Origin: Collimonas pratensis
GTDB lineage: Bacteria > Pseudomonadota > Gammaproteobacteria > Burkholderiales > Burkholderiaceae_D
DNA: 64,000 bases
Assembly: GCF_001584185.1 (NCBI RefSeq)
Contig: NZ_CP013234.1
Coordinates: 2,418,001-2,482,000 of the forward strand
Reading direction: 5' to 3'
Shown here: positions 17,273 through 24,609 of the stretch, piece after piece
Layout: the number at the start of each line of letters is the position of its first letter
How positions within the stretch are numbered: position 1 is the first letter of the stretch
Notes under the pieces: model-generated
Databases searched by the model: none
Told to the model about the DNA's origin: nothing
Seen by the model: the letters and a program-made list of their open reading frames with translations, nothing else
Made by a program: the position numbers and the translations under genes

Positions 17273-18193
17273 TCAGCCTTTCAGTACCGGCAATTCAGTC
17301 AGTTGATAATCCATCGGCTTGGCCGCTTCCGCCGCCACTTGCCGATAACCCAGGCCGCGATAAGGATAAGCGTCGTCCCAGGGCAGCGGCGTGCGCTTGG
17401 GCTGCGAACCCGGCGCCGGCAACGGGAAAATCAGCGACTTTGCGGCATGGTGGGCGATATGACCGGTCATGTGATGATGTTCCTGATGGATGTGGCCATA
17501 GAACACGGTGACGTTGGCATGCGCTTGCAGCAACTCGACCGCCTTGGCGCCGTCGCGCGTGGCCCAGTCCCATTGCGGATAGAGGTCAAACAAGGGACGG
17601 TGCGTGAAGACGACGATGCGGGCTTGCGGCGGCAACTGCCGCAACTCATCGGCCAGCCACGCCAGCTGGGTCTCGCCGATGGCGCCGGTGGGATCGGAGA
17701 CATTGTCGATGACGATGAAGTTGACGCCTTTGTGGGCGAAACTGTAGTGGGTCTTGCCGAAAAATTCCTGGTAGGCTTCGCCGTGGTCCAGCGAGGCATC
17801 GTGCTCGCCGGGCATGAAGTGCACATTCTTTACCTTCAGTCCGGCGGCGATGTCCTTGAATTCGCGCAAACGCTGGCGGCGTTCCTGCGGATCGTCGGTG
17901 GTATGCGTCAGGTCGCCGGTGAAGACGATAAAATCCGGCACCTGTTCCAGGCTGTTGACCGCCGCCACCGCCTTTTGCAGGGTGCCGTGGGCGTCTGGAT
18001 TGGGTGCACCCTCGAAGCCCCAGTGCGTGTCGGACAGCTGGATGAAAAAGAAGTCTTCGTTCGCACCCCCTGGCAGGGCGGCGGCGCTGGACCAGCCGCT
18101 CAGACCGGATACATAGATGGCGCCGCCTAATCCCGCCAGCCGCAGAAAGCTGCGGCGGCTGATGGCTTGGGCGCCGGCATGGGCTTGTTTCAT
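17273..18193 (-). CDS. Tat-exported calcineurin-like metallophosphoesterase
   Basis: 306-aa periplasmic phosphoesterase. The Tat motif SRRSFLR is at residues 12-18. The metal-site motifs appear in order: SDTHW (Asp55, His57), TGDLTH (Asp91), GEHD (126-129), THRPLF (His195) and GHIH (230-233). In the third motif the usual Asn ligand of GNHD is Glu. The substrate is unknown. It is the first gene of a minus-strand unit with the cupredoxin, and an ECF-type promoter lies 43 bases upstream of its start, back to back with that of the sigma factor gene. Confidence 0.88.
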   Translation of the reverse strand: MKQAHAGAQAISRRSFLRLAGLGGAIYVSGLSGWSSAAALPGGANEDFFFIQLSDTHWGFEGAPNPDAHGTLQKAVAAVNSLEQVPDFIVFTGDLTHTTDDPQERRQRLREFKDIAAGLKVKNVHFMPGEHDASLDHGEAYQEFFGKTHYSFAHKGVNFIVIDNVSDPTGAIGETQLAWLADELRQLPPQARIVVFTHRPLFDLYPQWDWATRDGAKAVELLQAHANVTVFYGHIHQEHHHMTGHIAHHAAKSLIFPLPAPGSQPKRTPLPWDDAYPYRGLGYRQVAAEAAKPMDYQLTELPVLKG

Positions 18194-18235
18194 GATCCCT
18201 CCGTGGTTATCGTGATCACTTGATCGACAAAGCCC

Positions 18236-18264
18236 TATACCGGTGTACCCTGTTATTTATTCCC
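18236..18264 (-). promoter_or_regulatory. ECF-type promoter of the metallophosphoesterase-cupredoxin unit
   Basis: Read on the minus strand: GGGAATA (18264-18258), 15 bases, CGGTATA (18242-18236). The pattern equals that of the opposite promoter at 18301-18329 except for one base, as expected for two targets of one ECF sigma factor. Confidence 0.7.
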
Positions 18265-18300
18265 GGGCGCTTAGTGTTTTTCTGTTTTATTCGTCTTTTC

Positions 18301-18329
18301 GGGAATATATTCTTCATATCGGCGGTCTA
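18301..18329 (+). promoter_or_regulatory. ECF-type promoter of the sigma/anti-sigma operon
   Basis: GGGAATA (18301-18307), 15 bases, CGGTCTA (18323-18329), 28 bases before the sigma factor ATG. Position and match to the divergent promoter indicate autoregulation. Confidence 0.7.
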
Positions 18330-18357
18330 GTGCTACATGAACCCTGGAAACGCGTGA

Positions 18358-18912
18358 ATGAGCGATTCAATCAAAAAGAAGCGATTCCAAACTGTCGTAA
18401 TGCCACACCTGAACTCTGCGTTCAACCTGGCGTGCTGGCTGACCCACAACCACCAGGACGCGGAGGATGTGGTGCAGGAGGCTTATCTGCGGGCTTTCAG
18501 GTTTTTCGACGGCTTCCATGGCGAAGACGGTCGTGCCTGGCTGCTGACGATTGTGCGCAATACCTTTTACAGCTGGTACCAGGAGCGCCAGAAGCTGCGC
18601 CAGGAGACCGCGTTTGATGAACAATTGCATCAAGCCGGGGCCGGCGACAGCGTCGGCCAGATGCCGCCCGATAATAATCCGGAGGCGCTGCTGATCAGCA
18701 AGGATAGCGAACGGCAGCTGCAACAGGCGTTGCAAGCCTTGCCGCTGGAATTCCGCGAGGTGATGGTGATGCGCGAGCTGGAAGAGCTATCGTACAAGCA
18801 GATTGCCGGCATTGTCGGTATCCCCATCGGCACCGTCATGTCGCGCCTTGGGCGCGGCCGTAAATTACTGGCGGCGATTCTGGCGCCGGATACTGCACCG
18901 CAGGAGCGATGA
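18358..18912 (+). CDS. ECF RNA polymerase sigma factor
   Basis: 184-aa group IV sigma-70 factor. Region 2 (about residues 15-80) contains HNHQDAEDVVQEAYLRAFRFFDGF and RAWLLTIVRNTFYSWY; region 4 (about 118-175) contains LPLEFREVMVMRELEELSYKQIA and IPIGTVMSRLGRGRK. There is no extra C-terminal domain. It overlaps the anti-sigma gene by four bases (ATGA), the usual coupling. A promoter of the type it is expected to recognise lies directly upstream and another faces the metallophosphoesterase. Confidence 0.95.
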   Translation: MSDSIKKKRFQTVVMPHLNSAFNLACWLTHNHQDAEDVVQEAYLRAFRFFDGFHGEDGRAWLLTIVRNTFYSWYQERQKLRQETAFDEQLHQAGAGDSVGQMPPDNNPEALLISKDSERQLQQALQALPLEFREVMVMRELEELSYKQIAGIVGIPIGTVMSRLGRGRKLLAAILAPDTAPQER

Positions 18913-19676
18913 TGGACCATCAGGAAGTACAGGAACTGTTGCCCGCCTATGCTGATCAGGAGCTCGGTATCGTCGAGACGCTTGAGATCGAGCGTCATCT
19001 GGAGAGCTGCGCCGATTGCCAGCGCGAGTATGCCGCGCAGCGTATCGTCAGTGCACGCTTCAAGAAGGATGCCAGCTATTTCGAGGCGCCGGCGCACCTG
19101 ACGCAGCGCATCATGGACGCTTTGCCGCAGGATGAACCCGGCACCAGGTTCTGGCAACGCAGCTGGAGTTTCAACTGGCGCAACGCCGGCGCGGCGCTGG
19201 CAGCGATGCTGGCGCTGGCGTGGAGCGTCGGCCTCTATCTTAATCTGCCCTCGGACCAGGATAAGTTGACCGATGAAGTGGTCGCCAGCCATGTGCGCTC
19301 GCTGCAGGTCGATCATCTGTCGGACGTGGTGTCGACCGACCAGCATACGGTCAAGCCCTGGTTTAACGGCAAGCTGAATTTTTCGCCGCCGGTGGTCGAT
19401 CTGGCGGCGCAGGGCTTTCCGCTGACCGGCGGCCGCCTTGATTATCTCGGCGGGCGGCCGGTCGCGGCACTGGTCTATCGGCACGCACAGCATCCGATCA
19501 ACTTGTACGTATGGCCGACGACTGAAAGAGATGTGGCGCCGCAGTTGCAAAACCGGCAAGGCTATCATCTGGTTCGCTGGACCTGGGACGGCATGAACTA
19601 TTGGGCAGTGTCGGACCTGGCGGCCAGGGACCTGGAGCAGTTCGGCGGCATGGTGCGCTCGATGGTCAGGCAATGA
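18909..19676 (+). CDS. Transmembrane zinc-finger anti-sigma factor
   Basis: 255-aa inner-membrane anti-sigma factor. The N-terminal ZAS motif is HLESCADC (HxxxCxxC). A single membrane segment, AGAALAAMLALAWSVGLYL, lies at about residues 95-115. A periplasmic domain of about 140 residues (KPWFNGKLNFSPPV, GGRLDYLGGRPVAALVYRH) resembles that of membrane anti-sigma factors of oxidative or metal stress systems. It should hold the upstream sigma factor inactive until an envelope signal arrives. Confidence 0.92.
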   Translation: MMDHQEVQELLPAYADQELGIVETLEIERHLESCADCQREYAAQRIVSARFKKDASYFEAPAHLTQRIMDALPQDEPGTRFWQRSWSFNWRNAGAALAAMLALAWSVGLYLNLPSDQDKLTDEVVASHVRSLQVDHLSDVVSTDQHTVKPWFNGKLNFSPPVVDLAAQGFPLTGGRLDYLGGRPVAALVYRHAQHPINLYVWPTTERDVAPQLQNRQGYHLVRWTWDGMNYWAVSDLAARDLEQFGGMVRSMVRQ

Positions 19677-19741
19677 GCGCGGGCAGCGCGGCGATGCGGG
19701 AATGATGCGGCGCCGCATGCATCTTTCAAGCGTAAGCAAAG

Positions 19742-19771
19742 GGCTCCGATCTTGTCGGGGCCTTTTGTTTT
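19742..19771 (+). terminator. Terminator of the sigma/anti-sigma operon
   Basis: Stem GGCTCCGA (19742-19749) with TCGGGGCC (19755-19762), loop of five, then TTTTGTTTT. Confidence 0.85.
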
Positions 19772-20166
19772 GCTGCGCTCATTAGCATTTCTTGATGGCG
19801 ATCTACAATTCAATAACATTTGGCTGTTTGACAGATGCCGTTTCGTCGACGAAAGTGAATGAGTCTGGAGCGGCAGTAGCGCGCGGAACCTTGTCTGCCT
19901 GTCCACAAGACATCGCCGCGCCGATATAAATGACTGCCACTATTGACAGTTCATCAGGGAACTTCAAAAGCGTAATATCAATCTGACCAAGCGGACCGTC
20001 CCGACGGTACCGACTTTGGCGTTCTTGCCGCAATGCTGTGCGTGTTTTTCCCGTACAGAGCCGCAGGACAGGTGTCGTTACCTTTTCTTGCAACAAGGGG
20101 AAAACGGATACTGTTAGCGATGCCGGGATGGCATATCCCGTTCAAATGAAATCCAAGGAGATTGCA
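19772..20166. other. Region without a recognised gene
   Basis: About 395 bases. There are short frames on both strands but none with a ribosome site or family character. A small hairpin, CGGGAT at 20124 with ATCCCG at 20135, lies in the probable leader of the next small gene. Confidence 0.5.
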
Positions 20167-20352
20167 ATGGTTAGGCTGAATGAGGCAACTGTGATTTTTA
20201 AAGGATTGGCTTACGAGTTCGACAGCACTGCAGAAGCAGCGGAATTCAAGAAGAGCCTGGAAGCAGGCGGCGACCCCAAGCGCTATGCGGACACCTTCAA
20301 GTGCATCGACATCTATGCGACGCCAGCCAAACGCGAAGTGGAAGAGGCTTGA
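20167..20352 (+). CDS. Small hypothetical protein, 61 aa
   Basis: Not recognised. The start is well supported by AAGGAG six bases upstream of the ATG. The protein begins MVRLNEATVIFKGLAYEF, is charged and hydrophilic, has one cysteine in DTFKCIDIY, and ends EVEEA. No signal peptide or membrane segment is seen, so it is likely cytosolic. The open frame reaches back to 20038 but that part looks non-coding. It is isolated from its neighbours by long gaps. Confidence 0.65.
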   Translation: MVRLNEATVIFKGLAYEFDSTAEAAEFKKSLEAGGDPKRYADTFKCIDIYATPAKREVEEA

Positions 20353-20810
20353 AGCCACAGTGTGAGAATGGTGTTGCAGCGATAGGCCGCAAGCACGTTT
20401 GAAATTATTTTATTGTCAAGATTCAGCTTGTTTGCAGCACAGCGGGAACATGGCAGCTACAGCCACCCGTCAAAAAACAATGCCCATGCCAACGGCAGCT
20501 TCGAAGCAGCCATCGCGATGGTAGCGATAGCAGGCTCGGACAGGGCAATCAAAGCGGTCTCCAAATCTCGATAGCGGCGACGAGCGGGACCAAAGCACAA
20601 CATCTCGGCAGTGAATGGGCAAAGCTCCGGATTGCTTCACAATCCCGGGGTCGCGGCTGCCGGCTGCTTAGTCTTCCAGCCGGCGCACATAAATCGTGTA
20701 GACGTGCGCTGATGCGAGGGTGTGTTTAATTTCATGCTACGATTTCCATCCCTCGCAACGTGGCCCGCGAATGCGGCCGGCGATGCCAACGCGTCTCAAC
20801 AGGAGAAACC
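20353..20810. other. Region without a recognised gene
   Basis: 458 bases between the small protein and the GST gene. No RNA gene, repeat or supported frame was found. A 22-codon minus-strand open segment ending at 20668 reads like the tail of a protein but has an in-frame stop before it. Confidence 0.5.
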
Positions 20811-21425
20811 ATGCAGCTCATAGGTATGCTTGACTCACCGTATGTCCGTCGCGCCGCGATTTCCCTGCAACTGCTTGGCATCCCCTTCGAGCATCAATCG
20901 GTTTCGGTATTCAGCACTTTTGAACAGTTTCGCCAGATTAATCCGGTCGTCAAGGCACCGACGCTGGTGTGCGACGACGGCGGATTGCTGATGGATTCTT
21001 CGCTCATCCTGGAGTACGCCGAAGCGCTGGCGGCGCCGGGCAAAAGCCTGATGCCGGCAGAAATCGGCGAACGCCTGCATGTCTTGCGGATTATCGGCCT
21101 GGCCTTGGCGGCGTGCGAGAAAAGCATACAGATCGTCTATGAGCACAACTTGCGGCCGCCGGAAAAGCAGCATGCGCCATGGCTGGAGCGAGTCCAGGGC
21201 CAGTTGTTTGCTGCCTACCAGGCGCTGGAGCTGGAATTGCGTAAAAAGCCGCTGGAAGTGACGAGCCGGACCATCAACCAGGCAGGACTGACGACCGCCG
21301 TCGCCTGGAGTTTCACGCAGATGATGCTGCCGGAAATCGTCGTCGCCTCCGACTACCCGCTGCTACAGGCGTTTTCAGAGAAAGCGGAGCACCTGGCCGA
21401 GTTCATCGCCGCACCGCCGGTTTAA
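20811..21425 (+). CDS. Glutathione S-transferase family protein
   Basis: 204-aa cytosolic GST-like protein. The thioredoxin-fold N-terminal domain has MLDSPYVRRAAISLQLLGI, a conserved cis-proline region VKAPTLV and DSSLILEYAE, which binds the glutathione gamma-glutamyl group. A helical C-terminal domain follows. The start at 20811 is set by AGGAGA just upstream and by the family N-terminus; an earlier ATG at 20760 is not supported. It is not linked to an obvious pathway, and its substrate is unknown. Confidence 0.9.
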   Translation: MQLIGMLDSPYVRRAAISLQLLGIPFEHQSVSVFSTFEQFRQINPVVKAPTLVCDDGGLLMDSSLILEYAEALAAPGKSLMPAEIGERLHVLRIIGLALAACEKSIQIVYEHNLRPPEKQHAPWLERVQGQLFAAYQALELELRKKPLEVTSRTINQAGLTTAVAWSFTQMMLPEIVVASDYPLLQAFSEKAEHLAEFIAAPPV

Positions 21426-21468
21426 TCGCGGATGGCTGCCCAGGCCAATCGCATTGGCCGTATTGGCC

Positions 21469-21612
21469 TCATTGCGGATGGGCGGCGCCGCGCATGCTGC
21501 CGGTATCGTCGCACCAGCTGGGGCGGGCGTCGCGATCGTTGCAGTCCATATGCGGGTAGGCGCAGCCGGCCAGCAGTGAAACGAGGATAAACATGCCTAG
21601 CGCTGTTTTCAT
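21469..21612 (-). CDS. Small lipoprotein, 47 aa
   Basis: MKTALGMFILVSLLAGC is a compact lipoprotein signal with lipobox LLAGC. The remaining 30 residues are polar with two further cysteines (DCNDRD, SWCDD) that could form a disulfide. AGGTGG lies upstream of this ATG. Function unknown. It follows the next lipoprotein gene on the same strand with a 23-base gap and may be cotranscribed. Confidence 0.65.
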   Translation of the reverse strand: MKTALGMFILVSLLAGCAYPHMDCNDRDARPSWCDDTGSMRGAAHPQ

Positions 21613-21635
21613 GAAAACCACCTGTCGGCCTGGTT

Positions 21636-22022
21636 TTAATTCATCAAGCGGCACTGCCGCAACTCACATTTGTACAGTTGTTGCTGACCATCCTGGCAGC
21701 TGATCTGATACGTCTCTACCGCGCTGGTCTTGGCGATCAGGGTGGCGCTGGCGGCCGGCGTGCAAGCGTTGCGGCGCGCCATGCGTTCCACTACGTCGGA
21801 TAATTCTCCGCGTTTCGCTGCCGTGCTTGCGCTTGCTTGCGGCACATCGATGACCTGTTCCGACGGACTCAGCGATTCCGACAGCGATACCGGCGCCGGG
21901 GCTGGCGCGGTGCTGCGCGGCGGTGGCGTATAGCTGCGCACATTGGGCTGCATCATGTCGCAGCCGGCGAGGAGAAGGGTGGTGGCGAGAATTAGAAATG
22001 GACCTGTCAATGGACTTTTCAT
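21636..22022 (-). CDS. Hypothetical lipoprotein, 128 aa
   Basis: The signal MKSPLTGPFLILATTLLLAGC has a clear lipobox (LLAGC). A Pro/Ser-rich linker (about residues 28-55) leads to a small C-terminal domain with four cysteines (NACTPAAS, ISCQDG, KCELRQC), probably two disulfides. The start at 22022 has GGGAGA just upstream; the longer frame to 22325 is not supported. It may form a unit with the next small lipoprotein. Function unknown. Confidence 0.7.
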   Translation of the reverse strand: MKSPLTGPFLILATTLLLAGCDMMQPNVRSYTPPPRSTAPAPAPVSLSESLSPSEQVIDVPQASASTAAKRGELSDVVERMARRNACTPAASATLIAKTSAVETYQISCQDGQQQLYKCELRQCRLMN

Positions 22023-22194
22023 GCGTCTCCCGATAAAAATGCAGTACGTTGAATTTAAGCTATCGAGGTTAAATGTATCATCTTTTGGTCCTGATTTTAA
22101 GTTTAGCCTGCGTTGGCGGAAATGGAAGCCCGGTGGCAATCGGATCAGGTCGATAGCAACGCCGCGCTGCGCGCGGCCTGGCGAAAACCTGCAA

Positions 22195-23598
22195 TCAGGC
22201 GAGCGCGCGGCCGGATTGCGCCGGGCTCTTGATATAGCGCCAGACCAGTAGCGCAGCACCGCCGTAAGCCAAGCTGATGGCGCCAAAGGCGAGCGGCAGG
22301 CGGTTATCCCAGCCGGAGGCGGCATGCAGGATGCTGCCGATGATGGCGACGCCGACCAGGGCGCCGATCTGGCGGTTGGCGTTCAGGGCCGCTGCAGCGC
22401 TGTTGGCATGGCTGCGTCCGGCCACTTGCATCACCGTGGTGGTCATCGCCGGCACCGCAATGCCGACGCCCCAGTTGGCGATGGCGACCGTCAGCGCCAG
22501 CAGCGGGTAAGGGGCGTCCGACTTGATGGTGGTCAGCAGCGCGGTCAGCGCGCTGGCCAGCAACAGGCCGCCGAGCATCGGCAAGCGTGCACCCCAGCGC
22601 GCAGTGATACGTCCCGAGAGCAGGTTCCCGATCGAGAATACCGCCATCACCGGCAGCAGCTGCAGGCCGGTATGCAAGGCATCGCTGCCGCGCGCCTGCT
22701 GCAGAAACAGGCTCAGCAGGAACAACTGGCCAAAGGCGCTGAAGTTGATCAGGAAACCGATCACATTGGCGGCGGCAAAGCGCGGAGTGTCAAACAGGGC
22801 GCGCGGCAGCAGCGGCTCGGCGCCGCGCAGTTCGCGCCGCACCAGCAGTGTTAGCGCAATCACGAAGAGCGCTGCGCTGGCCAGGATCGGCGCCGAGCTC
22901 CAGCCATATACCGGCCCTTCGATCAAGGTAAAGCACAGGCTGGCCAGGCCGCCGATGCCGAGCGCATGGCTGAACACAGGCAGCGCGCGACTATGCTTGG
23001 GTGCGGCAGGAATCACGCTGTGCGCCAGCAGCAAGCCGAGCAGGCCGACCGGCAGGTTGATCAGAAATACGCTGCGCCAGCCGTAGCTGTTGACCAGCAC
23101 GCCGCCTACCAAGGGGCCCATCGCCGCCGCCACCGCCACGATCGCCGACCAGGTGCCGAGCATGCGGGCGCGCACGCGCTCATCCTGGTAAGCGTGGGTC
23201 AGCAAGCTCAATGAGCTCGGCATGAACAAGGCTGAGCCCACGCCTTGCAGCATGCGGGCGGCAATCAGCGTGTTGCCGTCAGGTGCGGCGCCGCATAGAG
23301 CCGAGCCCAGCATGAAGACCGCCAGTCCACTCAGGTAGACGGTCTTGGCGCCATAGCGGTCGGCCAGCGCGCCGCCGACCAGCAGCAAGGCGGCAAAGGT
23401 CAGGGTATAGCCGTCGACCACCCACACCAGGCCGCTGAGCGGCACCCGCAGGCTGTGTGAAATGTCGGCCAGCGCGACGTTGACGGCGGTGACATCCAGC
23501 ATCGCCATGACGAAGCCGATGGCCAGCGTGATCAGCGGCAGCAAGCCGCTCGGCGCGGCGACGGCCAGATTGACGGGGGTAGGGCATTGAGCGGCCAT
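22195..23598 (-). CDS. MFS drug exporter, DHA2 (14-TM) type
   Basis: 467-aa inner-membrane proton antiporter of the EmrB/QacA family. Visible family motifs are LDVTAVNVALADI at the end of TM1, GLVWVVDGYTLTFAALLL (TM2), GALADRYGAKTVYL (loop 2-3 motif A) and PLVGGVLVNSYGWRSVFLINLP (motif C region). I used the ATG at 23598 with GGAG upstream; a start at 23634 would add 12 residues. The gene diverges from a LysR regulator that probably controls it. Confidence 0.92.
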   Translation of the reverse strand: MAAQCPTPVNLAVAAPSGLLPLITLAIGFVMAMLDVTAVNVALADISHSLRVPLSGLVWVVDGYTLTFAALLLVGGALADRYGAKTVYLSGLAVFMLGSALCGAAPDGNTLIAARMLQGVGSALFMPSSLSLLTHAYQDERVRARMLGTWSAIVAVAAAMGPLVGGVLVNSYGWRSVFLINLPVGLLGLLLAHSVIPAAPKHSRALPVFSHALGIGGLASLCFTLIEGPVYGWSSAPILASAALFVIALTLLVRRELRGAEPLLPRALFDTPRFAAANVIGFLINFSAFGQLFLLSLFLQQARGSDALHTGLQLLPVMAVFSIGNLLSGRITARWGARLPMLGGLLLASALTALLTTIKSDAPYPLLALTVAIANWGVGIAVPAMTTTVMQVAGRSHANSAAAALNANRQIGALVGVAIIGSILHAASGWDNRLPLAFGAISLAYGGAALLVWRYIKSPAQSGRALA

Positions 23599-23675
23599 GA
23601 TGCGTTTCTCCTGTGTTGCCGGTTTTTCTATCAATAGCCCGTATGGTAGTGCTCTCTGCTGATGTAATAAATCAG

Positions 23676-23681
23676 TATAAT
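23676..23681 (+). promoter_or_regulatory. -10 element for the LysR gene
   Basis: TATAAT 48 bases before the LysR ATG. A clear -35 was not found, and the inverted repeat at 23691 lies just downstream. Confidence 0.4.
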
Positions 23682-23690
23682 TTCATTTGT

Positions 23691-23710
23691 ATGATGCAAA
23701 AATGCATCAT
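23691..23710. promoter_or_regulatory. Probable LysR operator
   Basis: Perfect inverted repeat ATGATGCA, AAAA, TGCATCAT between the divergent MFS and LysR genes. The symmetry and the T-N11-A core fit a LysR-type box. Confidence 0.6.
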
Positions 23711-23728
23711 GGGAAAACAGGGAATGTA

Positions 23729-24595
23729 ATGGATTGGGACAACGCCAGGATTTTCCTCGGCATCTACCGGATAGGTACTTTGCGCGGCGCCGCTGCTTTG
23801 CTGCATCTGGACCAGGCCACGGTTGGCCGGCGCCTGGCGGCGATGGAGCAATCGCTGGGCGCACGCCTGTTCCTGCGCACGCCCACCGGCTATGTGCCGA
23901 CCCCGGCCGGCGAACTGGCCTTTGTCGCGGCGGAGCGCATGGAACAGGCTGCCGACCAGCTGCAGCGACAGATGCAAGGGATCGACGACCGTCTGTCCGG
24001 CGTCGTGCGGCTGGCGGCGACCGACACCATGGGCAAGCATTTCCTGATGACCGCCATGCAGCGCCTGCACGCCTTGCATCCGGATATCCGGGTGGTGCTG
24101 AGCACCTCTACTCAACTGTCCAATCTGACCCGGCGCGAAGCCGACCTGGCGGTGCGCACTTTGCGCCCCAGCAGTCCCGACCTGATTTCGCGCCACCTGA
24201 CGCGGCGTGAAGTCGGCCTGTATGCCGCCAAAAGCTATTTGAAACTGCGCGGCCTGCCGCAGCCGGATACCGCCCTGCGTGGACACGACCTGGTGATCTA
24301 CCAGCGCAGCGTCTCGCCCTCGCAAAGCGAAGCCTTGTGCGGTGAACCCTGCGGCAATGCGCGGGTGACGATGGAAGTGAATTCCGGCCTGATGATGATC
24401 GAAGCGGTGCGCGCCGGACTCGGCATCGGTGAACTGCCGACCCACATGGCGGACGGCGATCCTCTACTGGCGCGCATCTGGCCGCAGCGCGCCGAAGCCT
24501 ACGATGTCTGGCTGGTCCTGCATGGCGATCTGAACCGCACGGCACGGGTGCGCGCGGTGGCGGATGCGATCGTCGCAGTGTATGGCGAAATGTAG
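23729..24595 (+). CDS. LysR family transcriptional regulator
   Basis: 288-aa LysR regulator. The N-terminal winged helix (DWDNARIFLGIYRIGTLRGAA, ATVGRRLAAMEQSLGARLFLR) is followed by a periplasmic-binding-like effector domain from about residue 85. The VGRRLAAME pattern groups it with the subfamily in which V replaces the usual S in the recognition helix. The ATG at 23729 gives the conserved N-terminus. It is divergent from the MFS exporter, with an inverted repeat between them, so it likely controls that exporter. The ligand is unknown. Confidence 0.92.
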   Translation: MDWDNARIFLGIYRIGTLRGAAALLHLDQATVGRRLAAMEQSLGARLFLRTPTGYVPTPAGELAFVAAERMEQAADQLQRQMQGIDDRLSGVVRLAATDTMGKHFLMTAMQRLHALHPDIRVVLSTSTQLSNLTRREADLAVRTLRPSSPDLISRHLTRREVGLYAAKSYLKLRGLPQPDTALRGHDLVIYQRSVSPSQSEALCGEPCGNARVTMEVNSGLMMIEAVRAGLGIGELPTHMADGDPLLARIWPQRAEAYDVWLVLHGDLNRTARVRAVADAIVAVYGEM

Positions 24596-24609
24596 ACTCT
24601 AGGCAGTGT

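Noticed and set aside
19803-20096. Minus-strand frame of 97 codons
   Set aside because: No ribosome site, no family character, and it lies in a region of uncertain coding.
20668-20739. Minus-strand protein-like tail of 22 codons
   Set aside because: Preceded by an in-frame stop and too short; could be a gene remnant but cannot be supported.
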